The position numbers were made by a program, and so were the translations under genes. This document shows positions 39,744 through 48,198 of a stretch of 48,198 nt of DNA, in pieces. Every line of letters begins with the position of its first letter. Position 1 is the first letter of the stretch. Source of the stretch: Desulfobacteraceae bacterium (GTDB lineage Bacteria; Desulfobacterota; Desulfobacteria; Desulfobacterales; Desulfobacteraceae); NCBI GenBank assembly GCA_024227235.1, contig JAAEKY010000030.1, forward strand, positions 1-48,198, in the 5' to 3' direction. Under the pieces are notes generated by a model. That model was not told the DNA's origin. It saw only the letters and a program-made list of their open reading frames with translations, and made no database searches.

Positions 39744-40526
39744 TTATTCCTGCTTATTGAGTACAAATCCCAAAAACTTATCTTTCGGCAACAGGGAAAC
39801 CGCTTTTTGAACATCTTTTTTGGATGTAGTTCCTGCTTCAACCACCATAATAATCCCATCCATCATAGGGGCCATAGAAATCGCTTCTGATCGTTCCAGA
39901 ACCGGAGGCGTATCAAAAAACACATATCGATCATCATACCGATCGCCCATTTCCTGGACCAGTTTTTCCATCATTTCCGAAGACAGCAGTTCCGAAGAAT
40001 CCACCACGGTCCGAGCACCGGAAATCAAGGATAATTTTTCAATTCCCGGCCAGATAATCAAATCGCCTAAAGGGGTGTCATCCAGAAAATAATCGATCAA
40101 ACTGAGCTGACTGTTAATCCCCAGATAATTATGGATGTCCTGGCCTTTAAAATCACAATCGACCAATAAAACAGTCTGTTTTAAATTCCTGGCAAAAGTA
40201 AATCCCATATTAATGGCGGTGACCGTTTTTCCCTCATTTCTATTCGGGCTTGTGATCATGATCGTGTTCATCTTCCGATGCTTGCCCTGCTGATGTATCC
40301 TGTTTCTTAAAATCTTATACCGTTCAATTTCTTTGGCATTAGAATTTATAGTGACGCCCCGGTTCTTTTCTACAATATCCAGATTCATTCTGTATTGCGC
40401 TGAATTGGTATATTTGGGAGCATGCCACTTTTGTTCCTCATCTGGTGATGCAGCAGGTGTAAAGTCTTTATTGGTATCGGTGTTCCTTGTATCCTTGGCT
40501 TTATCAAGCGCTTTTCTTAGTTTCAT
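39744..40526 (-). CDS. CpsD/CapB-type tyrosine-kinase-like ATPase of the exosortase locus
   Basis: A 260-residue P-loop protein of the bacterial tyrosine kinase family: Walker A' S-P-N-R-N-E-G-K-T near residue 90, A' motif V-L-L-V-D-C-D-F, Walker B Y-V-F-F-D-T-P-P-V-L. Such kinases regulate polysaccharide chain length with a Wzz partner, here the neighbouring gene. The usual C-terminal tyrosine cluster is missing: the protein ends F-V-L-N-K-Q-E, so autophosphorylation may differ. It is similar to the XrtA-associated tyrosine autokinase group. Confidence 0.85.
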   Translation of the reverse strand: MKLRKALDKAKDTRNTDTNKDFTPAASPDEEQKWHAPKYTNSAQYRMNLDIVEKNRGVTINSNAKEIERYKILRNRIHQQGKHRKMNTIMITSPNRNEGKTVTAINMGFTFARNLKQTVLLVDCDFKGQDIHNYLGINSQLSLIDYFLDDTPLGDLIIWPGIEKLSLISGARTVVDSSELLSSEMMEKLVQEMGDRYDDRYVFFDTPPVLERSEAISMAPMMDGIIMVVEAGTTSKKDVQKAVSLLPKDKFLGFVLNKQE

Positions 40527-40554
40527 ATTATTTATTCACTCCTCTCAAGTTTTT

Positions 40555-42162
40555 CTATGAAATTCTGCGCATAATTTTAGCCCAGAGTACATCAAGATCC
40601 ATAACAAAGGTATCAAACAAAAAGACACTGATGATGATACCAAAAACAATCACTAAAGTTATCACCACGCGCTTGATCTTTTGTCTTTTTCTATCTTCCT
40701 GGGTAATAATTTTGGGCACTTCAGTTAACACGGGGAATCCAGTAGCTCTGGCAAGTGCCTCCCCGTCCCTGAACGAGGTATCGGAAAATTCAACGATCGA
40801 AGCAAACCCAACGCCAGCACCAATGCCAAGGACAATACCGATCAATAAAATGGCCAGCCGATTGGGCTTAAAAGGTTTTTCAGGCAACCTTGCAGACTCT
40901 ACCAGAGAGAACCGTTCCCCTTTTTGTTTAGACTCAAGTTCTTGCGCCACATCTGCTTCCATCATCTTGGCCTGCAGATCCGCTTGTTTGGTTCGTAAAA
41001 AATTTCTTTCACTCAAAATAGCATTATACTTTTCTTCAACCCCTGGTGTTGCGGCAAGTCTTGCCTTGCATACGGCCGCTTCCTTTTCAAAATCTTTTAT
41101 ATTGTTTTTTACAGATACAATATCAGATCTAATACCTGCAAGCCGGGAAGAAAGTGTCACATATGCCGGATTTTTAATATCATCTTCTTTATTGGCTTCT
41201 TTTTCAGCTTCTTTTTCTTTTTTAGTTTCTTCGACTTTTACACTCAGCTCTTTAATTTCCTGCTTAAGTTTTTTTACGTCCGGATACAAATCAGAAAACT
41301 TTGTTTTCAGATTAATCAATTCCATCTTTAAAGCTTCCAGCCGTCTTTCATCATCCTCTTTATCGTCTCTTTGCTGCAGGGCTGACTCTATATCTACGGG
41401 TGTATTGACCAATTGCTCATCCAACTCACCTTCTTTTTCTTTTAAAGATCGAAGGGTTTCTTTATAGCGATCAACATTTCGTTGAGCGGTATCTAACGTC
41501 TGCATATTCAACTGAAACATTTCCGGCAAAGAATTTACATTCTTATTTTTAAAGTCAGCAAGTTTCTTTTCATACGCTGCCACCTCTTCCCGAATTCTTT
41601 CTTTTTCTGCCTTTAAAAATTCAGATGTACTGGATGCCTGATCCTTTCGAACCTTTAAATCTTCTTTTAAAAACAACGAGGTAATGGTATTGGCAACCCG
41701 TTGAACCTTTTGGGGATTCTTTCCCTCATAGGACAAAGAAAATGCAATAGTAGCGGTGGCTGTTCTGCCCGATTTTCTGTCTGCAACCTCAACATTTATG
41801 GGTTCAAGAACAATATCTTCGCGCATCTTGGCAATAATTTCATCCGTTGACTTTTTCTTTTTAAGATCTGCGTACAGTTCAAACTGATTGATTAATTCAA
41901 GGAGCCTCGATGATGTCAACACCCGCTGATTAATGCTCTCCATCCGCTGTTCCGCAAAGGTTGTCATACTGGATGTAACATATTCAGCAGGAATCTCACG
42001 CTGCTCAATCAGGATAATGGCAGTTGATTTATACTCCGGCGGCCAAAGCAGCGCCACGAGTCCGGCAATAACCACAATGAAAAGGAACGGGATGATAAGA
42101 GCCCAGATCCTCCTTTTTAATATTTTCAAATAATCACTTGGTGATAATACAGAGTCTTCCAT
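40555..42162 (-). CDS. Wzz-type polysaccharide chain-length protein
   Basis: A 535-residue inner-membrane protein: N-terminal membrane helix (about 17-37), periplasmic Wzz domain with Y-K-S-T-A-I-I-L-I-E, a long coiled-coil region (about 170-420, rich in Lys and Glu), and a second helix near 505-527 followed by a short tail. The motif P-E-K-P-F-K-P-N-R near 430-440 marks the proline-rich segment before a hydrophobic segment (about 443-463). It matches the XrtA-associated chain-length determinant group. Partner kinase is the next gene downstream. Confidence 0.88.
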   Translation of the reverse strand: MEDSVLSPSDYLKILKRRIWALIIPFLFIVVIAGLVALLWPPEYKSTAIILIEQREIPAEYVTSSMTTFAEQRMESINQRVLTSSRLLELINQFELYADLKKKKSTDEIIAKMREDIVLEPINVEVADRKSGRTATATIAFSLSYEGKNPQKVQRVANTITSLFLKEDLKVRKDQASSTSEFLKAEKERIREEVAAYEKKLADFKNKNVNSLPEMFQLNMQTLDTAQRNVDRYKETLRSLKEKEGELDEQLVNTPVDIESALQQRDDKEDDERRLEALKMELINLKTKFSDLYPDVKKLKQEIKELSVKVEETKKEKEAEKEANKEDDIKNPAYVTLSSRLAGIRSDIVSVKNNIKDFEKEAAVCKARLAATPGVEEKYNAILSERNFLRTKQADLQAKMMEADVAQELESKQKGERFSLVESARLPEKPFKPNRLAILLIGIVLGIGAGVGFASIVEFSDTSFRDGEALARATGFPVLTEVPKIITQEDRKRQKIKRVVITLVIVFGIIISVFLFDTFVMDLDVLWAKIMRRIS

Positions 42163-42180
42163 TCATTTTCCTCAACAATA

Positions 42181-43440
42181 TTATAGTTCAAAATTTTTTC
42201 GAATCTCTAAATATACTAAATTTCTTTCGCTTGTTGTGTCATTCTGCCGATTCTCGACAGTGGTGTATCTATATACACCGGAAAGGGTAAATGTATCCCA
42301 AAACTTTAATCTAAACCCCGGCTGTACATTCATCGTCAACTGATCCAGATCTGCCTGGGTTCTACGCTCATTTTTATTTAAATAGCAGGAGGTATCCAAT
42401 GTAAGAGAAAAATCCTCTGTCACTTTTTTATTTATGTTCAATGATACAGCTGACCTTTCAGATGTTCCATTTGTACCCGAAGCCCCCCGGACATCATGAG
42501 ATGCAGACACCCCCACGTCATAATACAGGCCATCATAATTCAGTCCGGTCAACAGCACGCCCCCCCAGGTCTGGCTGTCCTCATCCGGGGATATTGTTTC
42601 TATTGAAACCGCTCCGACTGTCTGTAATATCCTCGTGCCTTCTGTTGTATCGGTATAACTTGAACCGGCCTGCAGATAGACACTGTAAAGCTCGGTAATG
42701 GCCTTTGAAAAACCTGCATATATCTGGAATACATCTGAGGTAAAATCCCGGTAAGACGTTGTCGTTATTGCGCCCGGAACAATGGTCTGACTATCAGATG
42801 CATAGTGAAGATAGCTGAAATTCAAAAGCCCTGTGGTATTTTTAAATGTCTTGGACAAATTTTTTGTAAAAGAAAGATTCGCACTGATGGTCTTATTATC
42901 CTCATCAGAATTCACTTGCTCTGTTTGCGCAAACCCGTATCCTGCAGAAAGCTTTCCAAGGGTCAGTTCAGACAGCATATAACTTGTCGAAAGCCCGAAA
43001 TCTGCTTTTTTCCTATCCCCAGACAATATCAGACCGGTGGTATCTGTATCACTGCCTCGTCTTGAATCCTTTCGATACGCTGCAGTTGCACCAAGACCCA
43101 TCTTTTCTGTTGCCGTATAATCCCACTTTCCAGTTGTAGACCAGTCTGTGGCATCCAATTGATCATTATCAATATAAAACAGATGCTTTATCCTGGCATC
43201 TAAATTTGCATCAACTCTTTCTGAATCATGAGATAAGATCAGACCGCCGGTAGCTGTTGTAATAAAATCGTCCTGTTCATTATTACTGCTGAACAAAACA
43301 TTGTCTGTATACTCTTGCTTAATAGAAATAAATGGTATGATTTTTCCGGATTCCGCAGATACCATCTTCAAAGGGAGAACACAAGACAACACAAAACTTG
43401 TCAAAACGATTATCAGGCAGACAGACTTAACTTTTCGCAT
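42181..43440 (-). CDS. Outer-membrane beta-barrel protein of the exosortase locus
   Basis: A 419-residue exported protein with a signal peptide (about 1-29) and a body of alternating-polarity strands ending in an aromatic-rich segment L-V-Y-L-E-I-R-K-N-F-E-L, typical for outer-membrane barrels. I-S-I-K-Q-E-Y-T-D-N-V-L-F near residue 40 is the opening motif of PEP-CTERM-associated barrel proteins. It may form the outer-membrane exit pore for the polysaccharide together with the Wza-like lipoprotein family member next to it. Confidence 0.78.
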   Translation of the reverse strand: MRKVKSVCLIIVLTSFVLSCVLPLKMVSAESGKIIPFISIKQEYTDNVLFSSNNEQDDFITTATGGLILSHDSERVDANLDARIKHLFYIDNDQLDATDWSTTGKWDYTATEKMGLGATAAYRKDSRRGSDTDTTGLILSGDRKKADFGLSTSYMLSELTLGKLSAGYGFAQTEQVNSDEDNKTISANLSFTKNLSKTFKNTTGLLNFSYLHYASDSQTIVPGAITTTSYRDFTSDVFQIYAGFSKAITELYSVYLQAGSSYTDTTEGTRILQTVGAVSIETISPDEDSQTWGGVLLTGLNYDGLYYDVGVSASHDVRGASGTNGTSERSAVSLNINKKVTEDFSLTLDTSCYLNKNERRTQADLDQLTMNVQPGFRLKFWDTFTLSGVYRYTTVENRQNDTTSERNLVYLEIRKNFEL

Positions 43441-43448
43441 AATATCTC

Positions 43449-44015
43449 CTATCGAACCACAATCACATCACCACGTTTAAGCGTAATGTTCTGCTCAAGT
43501 TTATTACCCTCTGATACTTCTTCATAATTAAAATTAAAATGATTTGTTTTCCCATTCGCCTTTCTGAAAATACCGATTTCTTTTTCTTTGGCAAAAGCAT
43601 TGAGGCCTCCAGCGACTGCCAGAGCCTGCAGCACATCTATATTTTTACTAATGGCAAACCTTCCGGGTTTATTGACTTTTCCGATAACATAGATCAGCAT
43701 GCTGTTCACCTGAACAATACTGACGAAAAGGTCTGGCTCAGGCACATATTTTTTTAATTTGCCAATCAGCATGTCTTCCAGTTCCTCTACAGAGAGCCCT
43801 TCCACTTTAAGCTCTTTTACCAGGGGAAAGTGAATATTACCATCTGGAAGGACGGCGACTTGTTTTGATAAATCTGGATTTTTCCATACAGAAATATCAA
43901 GAATATCACCCGGGCCAATTTTGTACTCCCCGGCATGTACAGCAGATACTAGTGCAACAAGAAAAAATACACCCACCACAAAAATTAATTTATTGTATCT
44001 CATAATCCTCCACAT
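43449..44015 (-). CDS. Wza-like polysaccharide export protein
   Basis: A 188-residue exported protein: signal peptide (about 1-28), polysaccharide biosynthesis/export domain with Y-K-I-G-P-G-D-I-L-D-I-S-V-W near 31-44 and V-L-P-D-G-N-I-H-F-P-L, then an SLBB domain (I-Y-V-I-G-K-V-N-K-P-G, V-L-Q-A-L-A-V-A-G-G-L). The signal peptide lacks a clear lipobox, since the only small-residue site is V-H-A-G-E. It is shorter than E. coli Wza (379 residues), as usual for the exosortase-linked group. Confidence 0.88.
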   Translation of the reverse strand: MWRIMRYNKLIFVVGVFFLVALVSAVHAGEYKIGPGDILDISVWKNPDLSKQVAVLPDGNIHFPLVKELKVEGLSVEELEDMLIGKLKKYVPEPDLFVSIVQVNSMLIYVIGKVNKPGRFAISKNIDVLQALAVAGGLNAFAKEKEIGIFRKANGKTNHFNFNYEEVSEGNKLEQNITLKRGDVIVVR

Positions 44016-44042
44016 TTTAGCTATTGGTTTTAGCTATTGGCA

Positions 44043-46457
44043 TTAAAACTTGCTATCATATTTCGCTAATATTTCTTTTGCGGTTTCAACGCCTAAAAAA
44101 TCATTATCAGAAACCAGAGATTTTTCAAGATATAATTTTGCTTCATCTGTTTTTCCCTGTTTATCAAGGATCACGCCCATATGATAATTGAGCATATTAT
44201 TTTCTGGATGCTCCTCAAGGGCTTTTTTAACATTTGCATATGCCTTATCCATATTGCCCATCTTGTATTGAAGCCATCCTAGCGTATCTAAAATCACACC
44301 CGCATTGGGATTAAGTTTTTCCGCCTTCCTTGCAAAATCCATTGCCTTTTGCAAATCTGTTTCTGATTTAGAAAACTCGCCCTTAATAAATGCATAATTA
44401 TTTGCAGCCGCCCACATATCCGGGTTCTTTTCAAATGCCTGCTCATACGTTAAAGTGGCTTTTTCATATGCTTTATCTTTTTCATAAATACTGCCTAAAA
44501 TCATCCATGCAGATTTGTTCTTTGGATCTTTTGCCAAGGCCGCATTAAATTTTTGGATGGCACTTTCTTTTTCGCCTCTTGCAAGGTAAACTCTTGCAAG
44601 ATTGTCGTAAGGTTTTCCCCATTCAGGTGTGATTTCAACTGCCTTTTCAAAAGCAGTTTGCGCTTTTCCTAATTCTTTTTTGACCAGATATACATTGCCG
44701 AGCAAATTCCAGGTAAATGCTTCTTTATCATTTTTTTCCAACCGACTGTTACAAAGTTTGATTGCAGAAGCAAAATCTTTATCAGTAATGTACATTTTTG
44801 TCAGGCTAGCCACAAGAATGCCTGAATCCGGATTTTTCTTATATCCCTCTTTCAATTCCTCCCTGGCTTTATTAAACTGTTTTTGAACAGCAAATACAGA
44901 CGCAGTTTTCAGATAGCCTTTTGCAAAATCCGGTTTTTTCTCCAAAACTTTCCGGTATTGTTCCAATGCATTATCATATTTTTTGGAGGCCATATAAAAA
45001 TCACCCAAATCAATAACAGTTTGAAGATTCTTCGAATTGGCTTTTACGGCCATTACAAGATTTTTTTCTGCCGCATCCATATCTTTTTTCAAAATATTCA
45101 GCCGTGCCATGGCTTTTAAAAGGATGTCTGATTTGGGCATTTTGGCACTGGCTTTTTCTAGAACATTTTGAGCTAAATCATATTCTTTATTTAACGCATG
45201 TGCTTGAGCAAGATTCAAGTGTCCTTCAACAACCTGGGGTCTGTCCTCCACCACAATTCTGAATTCTGACACGGCATTGATGCCGTCATTCTTAGATAAA
45301 TACAGTTTGCCTTTAAGAAAATGAGCATCCACATTTTTAGGATCATTGGTGATAACTTCATCAACAAGTTTTTCTCCTTCAGTGAGTTTGGCCCTTATTA
45401 ACAGTAATTTTGCCAATGCAATCTTTGTCTTGATAATGTCAGGATTAGCCGGGTCTGGATTCAACGCCAATGCTTGACGAAGTATCCCCTCAGATTCATC
45501 TATCCGCTTTGTCTTGGCATAAACCTCTGCTAAAAAAAGTCTGTAACTAAAACTCTTCGGATCAATCTCAAGGCCTTCTTTGATCAACCGTTCTGCTTGT
45601 TCAATATCCTTTGCCGACAGCCAGAAACTGGCAATACCCATCCGTATTTTCTCGTCATTTTTATTTTCAGCCAGGGCTTTATTCAAGATATCTGCTGCTA
45701 ACTCTTTTTTATCCTGAGCCATATAAACTTTTGCCAGATTTACCTTGTAGCCGATTTCATCTGGTTTTAGTTCAATGACTTTTTTAATATGTGTTACAAC
45801 GGCTTCAAAATTTTTTTCAGCCGCTTCCAATTGAGCCAAATTCAAAATAAGAGCAACATGATCAGGATTTTTCTCCAGCCCCTCTTTTAAAAAAGCCCGC
45901 ATTTGTTCTTTGTCCTGCCGAAGCCTTGCCACAGAAGACAGCATCACAAACATATCCGCTGAAGTTGTCCCTGACGTATACAGGTCCATTAAAATCTGTT
46001 CGCCCTGGGCAACCTCTTTTTTAATAAAACAGACAGATGCTTTTAAAAGATTGGCCTCTATATGCCCGGCATCCTTTTCCAAAATAGCATCTGCTTGTTC
46101 CTGGGCCTTATCAACGGCTTTTCCCCCCAAAAGAATTTTACCCAGATTGATTCGCGCATCAACGTTATCAGGATCAAGCTCAACTGCTTTGGAAAACGCC
46201 CCATACGCCGGTTTAAAATTCTTGGCTTTTAATTCAGTTTTACCTAAAAGATAATATGCTTTAGCAAAGTCCGGATCTATTTGGATGGCATTTTTATATT
46301 CAAGCTTCGCTTTTACATAATCACCCTGTTCAAACAGCTGATTTCCTTTATCGATAAACGCCTGCTTTTTATCTTCAGGGCTTGAACACCCGATAAAAAA
46401 CATCACGAATGCGGATATAAAAATAAAAAACAATGGCCTGCGAAAATTCAGTTTCAT
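44043..46457 (-). CDS. prsT: TPR-repeat lipoprotein PrsT
   Basis: An 804-residue lipoprotein. The signal peptide ends in a lipobox F-F-I-G-C with Cys24 as the lipidated residue. The rest is a continuous array of about 20 tetratricopeptide repeats (such as A-K-A-Y-Y-L-L-G-K-T-E near 70 and A-W-M-I-L-G-S-I-Y-E-K near 650). It matches in length and layout PrsT, the PEP-CTERM system TPR lipoprotein found in exosortase loci. It probably acts as a scaffold for polysaccharide or sorted-protein assembly. It follows the WecA-like gene by 75 bases. Confidence 0.88.
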   Translation of the reverse strand: MKLNFRRPLFFIFISAFVMFFIGCSSPEDKKQAFIDKGNQLFEQGDYVKAKLEYKNAIQIDPDFAKAYYLLGKTELKAKNFKPAYGAFSKAVELDPDNVDARINLGKILLGGKAVDKAQEQADAILEKDAGHIEANLLKASVCFIKKEVAQGEQILMDLYTSGTTSADMFVMLSSVARLRQDKEQMRAFLKEGLEKNPDHVALILNLAQLEAAEKNFEAVVTHIKKVIELKPDEIGYKVNLAKVYMAQDKKELAADILNKALAENKNDEKIRMGIASFWLSAKDIEQAERLIKEGLEIDPKSFSYRLFLAEVYAKTKRIDESEGILRQALALNPDPANPDIIKTKIALAKLLLIRAKLTEGEKLVDEVITNDPKNVDAHFLKGKLYLSKNDGINAVSEFRIVVEDRPQVVEGHLNLAQAHALNKEYDLAQNVLEKASAKMPKSDILLKAMARLNILKKDMDAAEKNLVMAVKANSKNLQTVIDLGDFYMASKKYDNALEQYRKVLEKKPDFAKGYLKTASVFAVQKQFNKAREELKEGYKKNPDSGILVASLTKMYITDKDFASAIKLCNSRLEKNDKEAFTWNLLGNVYLVKKELGKAQTAFEKAVEITPEWGKPYDNLARVYLARGEKESAIQKFNAALAKDPKNKSAWMILGSIYEKDKAYEKATLTYEQAFEKNPDMWAAANNYAFIKGEFSKSETDLQKAMDFARKAEKLNPNAGVILDTLGWLQYKMGNMDKAYANVKKALEEHPENNMLNYHMGVILDKQGKTDEAKLYLEKSLVSDNDFLGVETAKEILAKYDSKF

Positions 46458-46532
46458 TTAACCCTCTCCTTACTCAAATATTTACAATCTTCAAAAAACA
46501 AAGTTCCAAATTTATCATTGGATTCAAAAACC

Positions 46533-48176
46533 CTATCCAATGAAACCTCTTAAAACCAAAACAATTAAGATACAAATTGTCGGCTTTGCTAAAAAATCTG
46601 ATAACCCCCTTAATTCACCGATAAGAACGTCATAACTAAAAAACAATACTAACGCTTTGGCAAGCGTTATACCAGCATTAAGTTCTGACAGATGAAGCGT
46701 TGGCAGATTGGGAAACACTAATATCACAATAACCACCAGAATATCCAGCGATGTAACCTTAAATCCTTTTTGCCGCCGGGTCAAATTCATGGTAAAAATC
46801 ACCAAAACAACCAGCACAATGAAAGCAAAATTATTGACCTCCAGCCAAAGACTGTTTACCCATACCCCGGGATTGCTCTGTGCCATATAAAGCAGTAACG
46901 GAATAACCAGATAGGTTGAAAACCTTAATACATGCTCCTTATACTTTACAAATTTAAAATAATAGCTGCCGGCAATAAGCAAACTCAACCCCGCAGCAAC
47001 ACCGGAAAGATAGACAGGAATCTGCCTGGGGATAATAGCCTGGAGCATAAAAAGCAGAGGAAAACCATATTTTAATCCACCAAAACAGATGCGTATGGCA
47101 ATATTTTTTTCTTTTAAAACATTTAACCGCTTTTTCAAGACTGTATCAAAACTGCTATCCCACCTGAATTGAAAGTTGTTCACCCTGGCAATATAAACAG
47201 ATAACAGGATCACACAGGACATGCCCACAAAACCGATAATATGCACCCAGTCAGAATAAAATCGAAAGATTAAGGCCTGGGATATAAAACAGGCCTGAAT
47301 GATATAAATACTGAGTACCGCTTCTGTATGAAAAAGACCAAACCGTAAAAGCCTGTGGTGGAAATGATTTTTATCTGCCCTGAAAGGGGATCGCTTTTTA
47401 ATCATCCGTTCAACCATAACCGTAAGGGTATCCAAAATGGGGAACCCGATGATCGGCAATGCAAGGATTTTGCTGTAAGGCGTATTGGTCTGGGTTAAAA
47501 CAATGGCAAAAACAATGGATAAAAATCCCAACAACTGACTGCCGGCATCTCCCATAAATAATACCGCCGGATGTGTATTATACCTTAAAAACCCTGTAAT
47601 CCCCCCCACCATCGCAATGCCCATTATCGCTATGGCCATATTGCCGCATTTATAGGCTAAAAAAACAATCAAAATAAAACTGAGCATGGATATCCCGCCA
47701 GCCAGTCCATCTAATCCATCTGAAAGGTTAATGGCATTGGTCACTCCCAAAATAACCAGCAGGGTTAACGGAATGGATAAAAACCAGGGTAAAATAAAAT
47801 CAGATGGAGCCAATGCACCCAGACAGGCAATCTTCACTCCCCCCAAAAAAATAACAATTAAAGCCGCCAAAATCTGAGGGACAATCTTTTGCCTTGCCTT
47901 TAATGGCCGGATATCATCAATCAACCCAAAAACAACAATCACAATAGCGCCTATTAAAACAGAACTGACAAAAGGATCCTTTGGCAGCCAGATAAGAATA
48001 GGAACAAATGCACCAATGGCTATGGATATCCCGCCCATTTTGGGCATGGGGGTCTTGTGTACTTTCCGTTCATTGGGAATATCCACAATTTGCATCCTGA
48101 AAGCCAACCGCTTAAATACCGGCACCAGTGCAATGGTTAAAAACAACGATAAAATAAAGACTGTAAATAAATTCAT
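46533..48176 (-). CDS. WecA/MraY-type sugar-1-phosphate transferase, extended
   Basis: A 547-residue membrane protein. The first 340 residues match UDP-GlcNAc:undecaprenyl-phosphate GlcNAc-1-phosphate transferase: F-G-L-I-D-D-I-R-P-L-K near 85-95, N-A-I-N-L-S-D-G-L-D-G-L-A-G-G near 150, F-M-G-D-A-G-S near 208, and H-F-H-H-R-L-L-R-F-G near 272. It would start synthesis of lipid-linked repeat units for the exopolysaccharide. Residues 340-547 add six or so membrane helices not found in WecA (about 360 residues). It is the first exopolysaccharide gene in the window. The operon promoter lies beyond the right edge. Confidence 0.9.
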   Translation of the reverse strand: MNLFTVFILSLFLTIALVPVFKRLAFRMQIVDIPNERKVHKTPMPKMGGISIAIGAFVPILIWLPKDPFVSSVLIGAIVIVVFGLIDDIRPLKARQKIVPQILAALIVIFLGGVKIACLGALAPSDFILPWFLSIPLTLLVILGVTNAINLSDGLDGLAGGISMLSFILIVFLAYKCGNMAIAIMGIAMVGGITGFLRYNTHPAVLFMGDAGSQLLGFLSIVFAIVLTQTNTPYSKILALPIIGFPILDTLTVMVERMIKKRSPFRADKNHFHHRLLRFGLFHTEAVLSIYIIQACFISQALIFRFYSDWVHIIGFVGMSCVILLSVYIARVNNFQFRWDSSFDTVLKKRLNVLKEKNIAIRICFGGLKYGFPLLFMLQAIIPRQIPVYLSGVAAGLSLLIAGSYYFKFVKYKEHVLRFSTYLVIPLLLYMAQSNPGVWVNSLWLEVNNFAFIVLVVLVIFTMNLTRRQKGFKVTSLDILVVIVILVFPNLPTLHLSELNAGITLAKALVLFFSYDVLIGELRGLSDFLAKPTICILIVLVLRGFIG

Positions 48177-48198
48177 ATTTTATTCATGTAACTTCTGA

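Noticed and set aside
40487..41467. 326-codon plus-strand frame antisense to the Wzz-type gene
   Set aside because: Serine-rich shadow of the coiled-coil coding region; no start signal and no domain.
1..48198. tRNA, rRNA, CRISPR array or complete insertion sequence
   Set aside because: No cloverleaf, ribosomal RNA segment, regular repeat-spacer array or intact transposase was recognised on either strand by eye.

Overview
The window looks like a chromosomal segment of a strictly anaerobic, free-living sulfate-reducing deltaproteobacterium (Desulfobacterota), most like the Desulfobacula/Desulfobacter group. This rests on protein content read by eye, not on a database search: two-iron superoxide reductase, rubredoxin, flavodiiron oxygen reductase and several rubrerythrin-like proteins packed together, ADP-forming acyl-CoA synthetase subunits, a ferredoxin:thioredoxin reductase-type protein, and a PEP-CTERM/exosortase-type exopolysaccharide locus. 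No rRNA, tRNA, CRISPR array or complete insertion sequence was recognised.

Layout. (1) 1-7.7 kb: tail of a PDZ-type protein, a large membrane-bound spermidine-synthase-like protein, a PEP-CTERM secreted protein, a scarred interval (zinc-finger ORF apparently cut by a 5' group II intron remnant), and a hybrid histidine kinase flanked by diverged direct repeats. (2) 7.7-12.5 kb: a fused SpmA-SpmB membrane protein facing an operon of an SRPBCC-epimerase fusion, a polytopic membrane protein and a DHH phosphoesterase. (3) 12.6-26.4 kb: a redox and oxygen-defence island. It holds rubredoxin - flavodiiron protein - ferritin-like protein; a 67-aa protein with desulfoferrodoxin; a leftward operon FMN oxidoreductase - flavodoxin - thioredoxin - APH-like kinase - rhodanese/ferritin fusion; a rightward operon glutaredoxin - FTR-like - citrate synthase - rubredoxin-like/membrane protein; then exonuclease III, acyl-CoA synthetase (ADP-forming) subunits and another rubrerythrin-like protein. 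(4) 26.6-35.3 kb: signalling and envelope: PAS protein with a histidine-kinase dimerisation domain but no ATPase domain, an Mla lipid-transport operon (mlaFED, STAS, mlaC), RsbU- and RsbW-like proteins, an HDOD-PP2C protein and a PilZ protein. (5) 35.4-48.2 kb: a secreted FN3/dockerin-like protein and a leftward exopolysaccharide operon (WecA-like transferase, PrsT, Wza-like export protein, outer-membrane barrel, Wzz, tyrosine-kinase-like ATPase, ExeA-type ATPase). Its exosortase gene is not in the window.

Main observation: five near-consensus sigma-54 (-24/-12, GG-N10-GC) promoter candidates sit at suitable distances upstream of the transcription units of the redox island (12619, 15458-, 19861-, 19902, 26459-), one pair divergent. 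This suggests that oxygen/superoxide defence, thiol redox control and rubrerythrin synthesis form one enhancer-activated regulon. A second idea is that the RsbU/RsbW-like pair and the STAS protein inside the mla operon form a partner switch that controls lipid transport.
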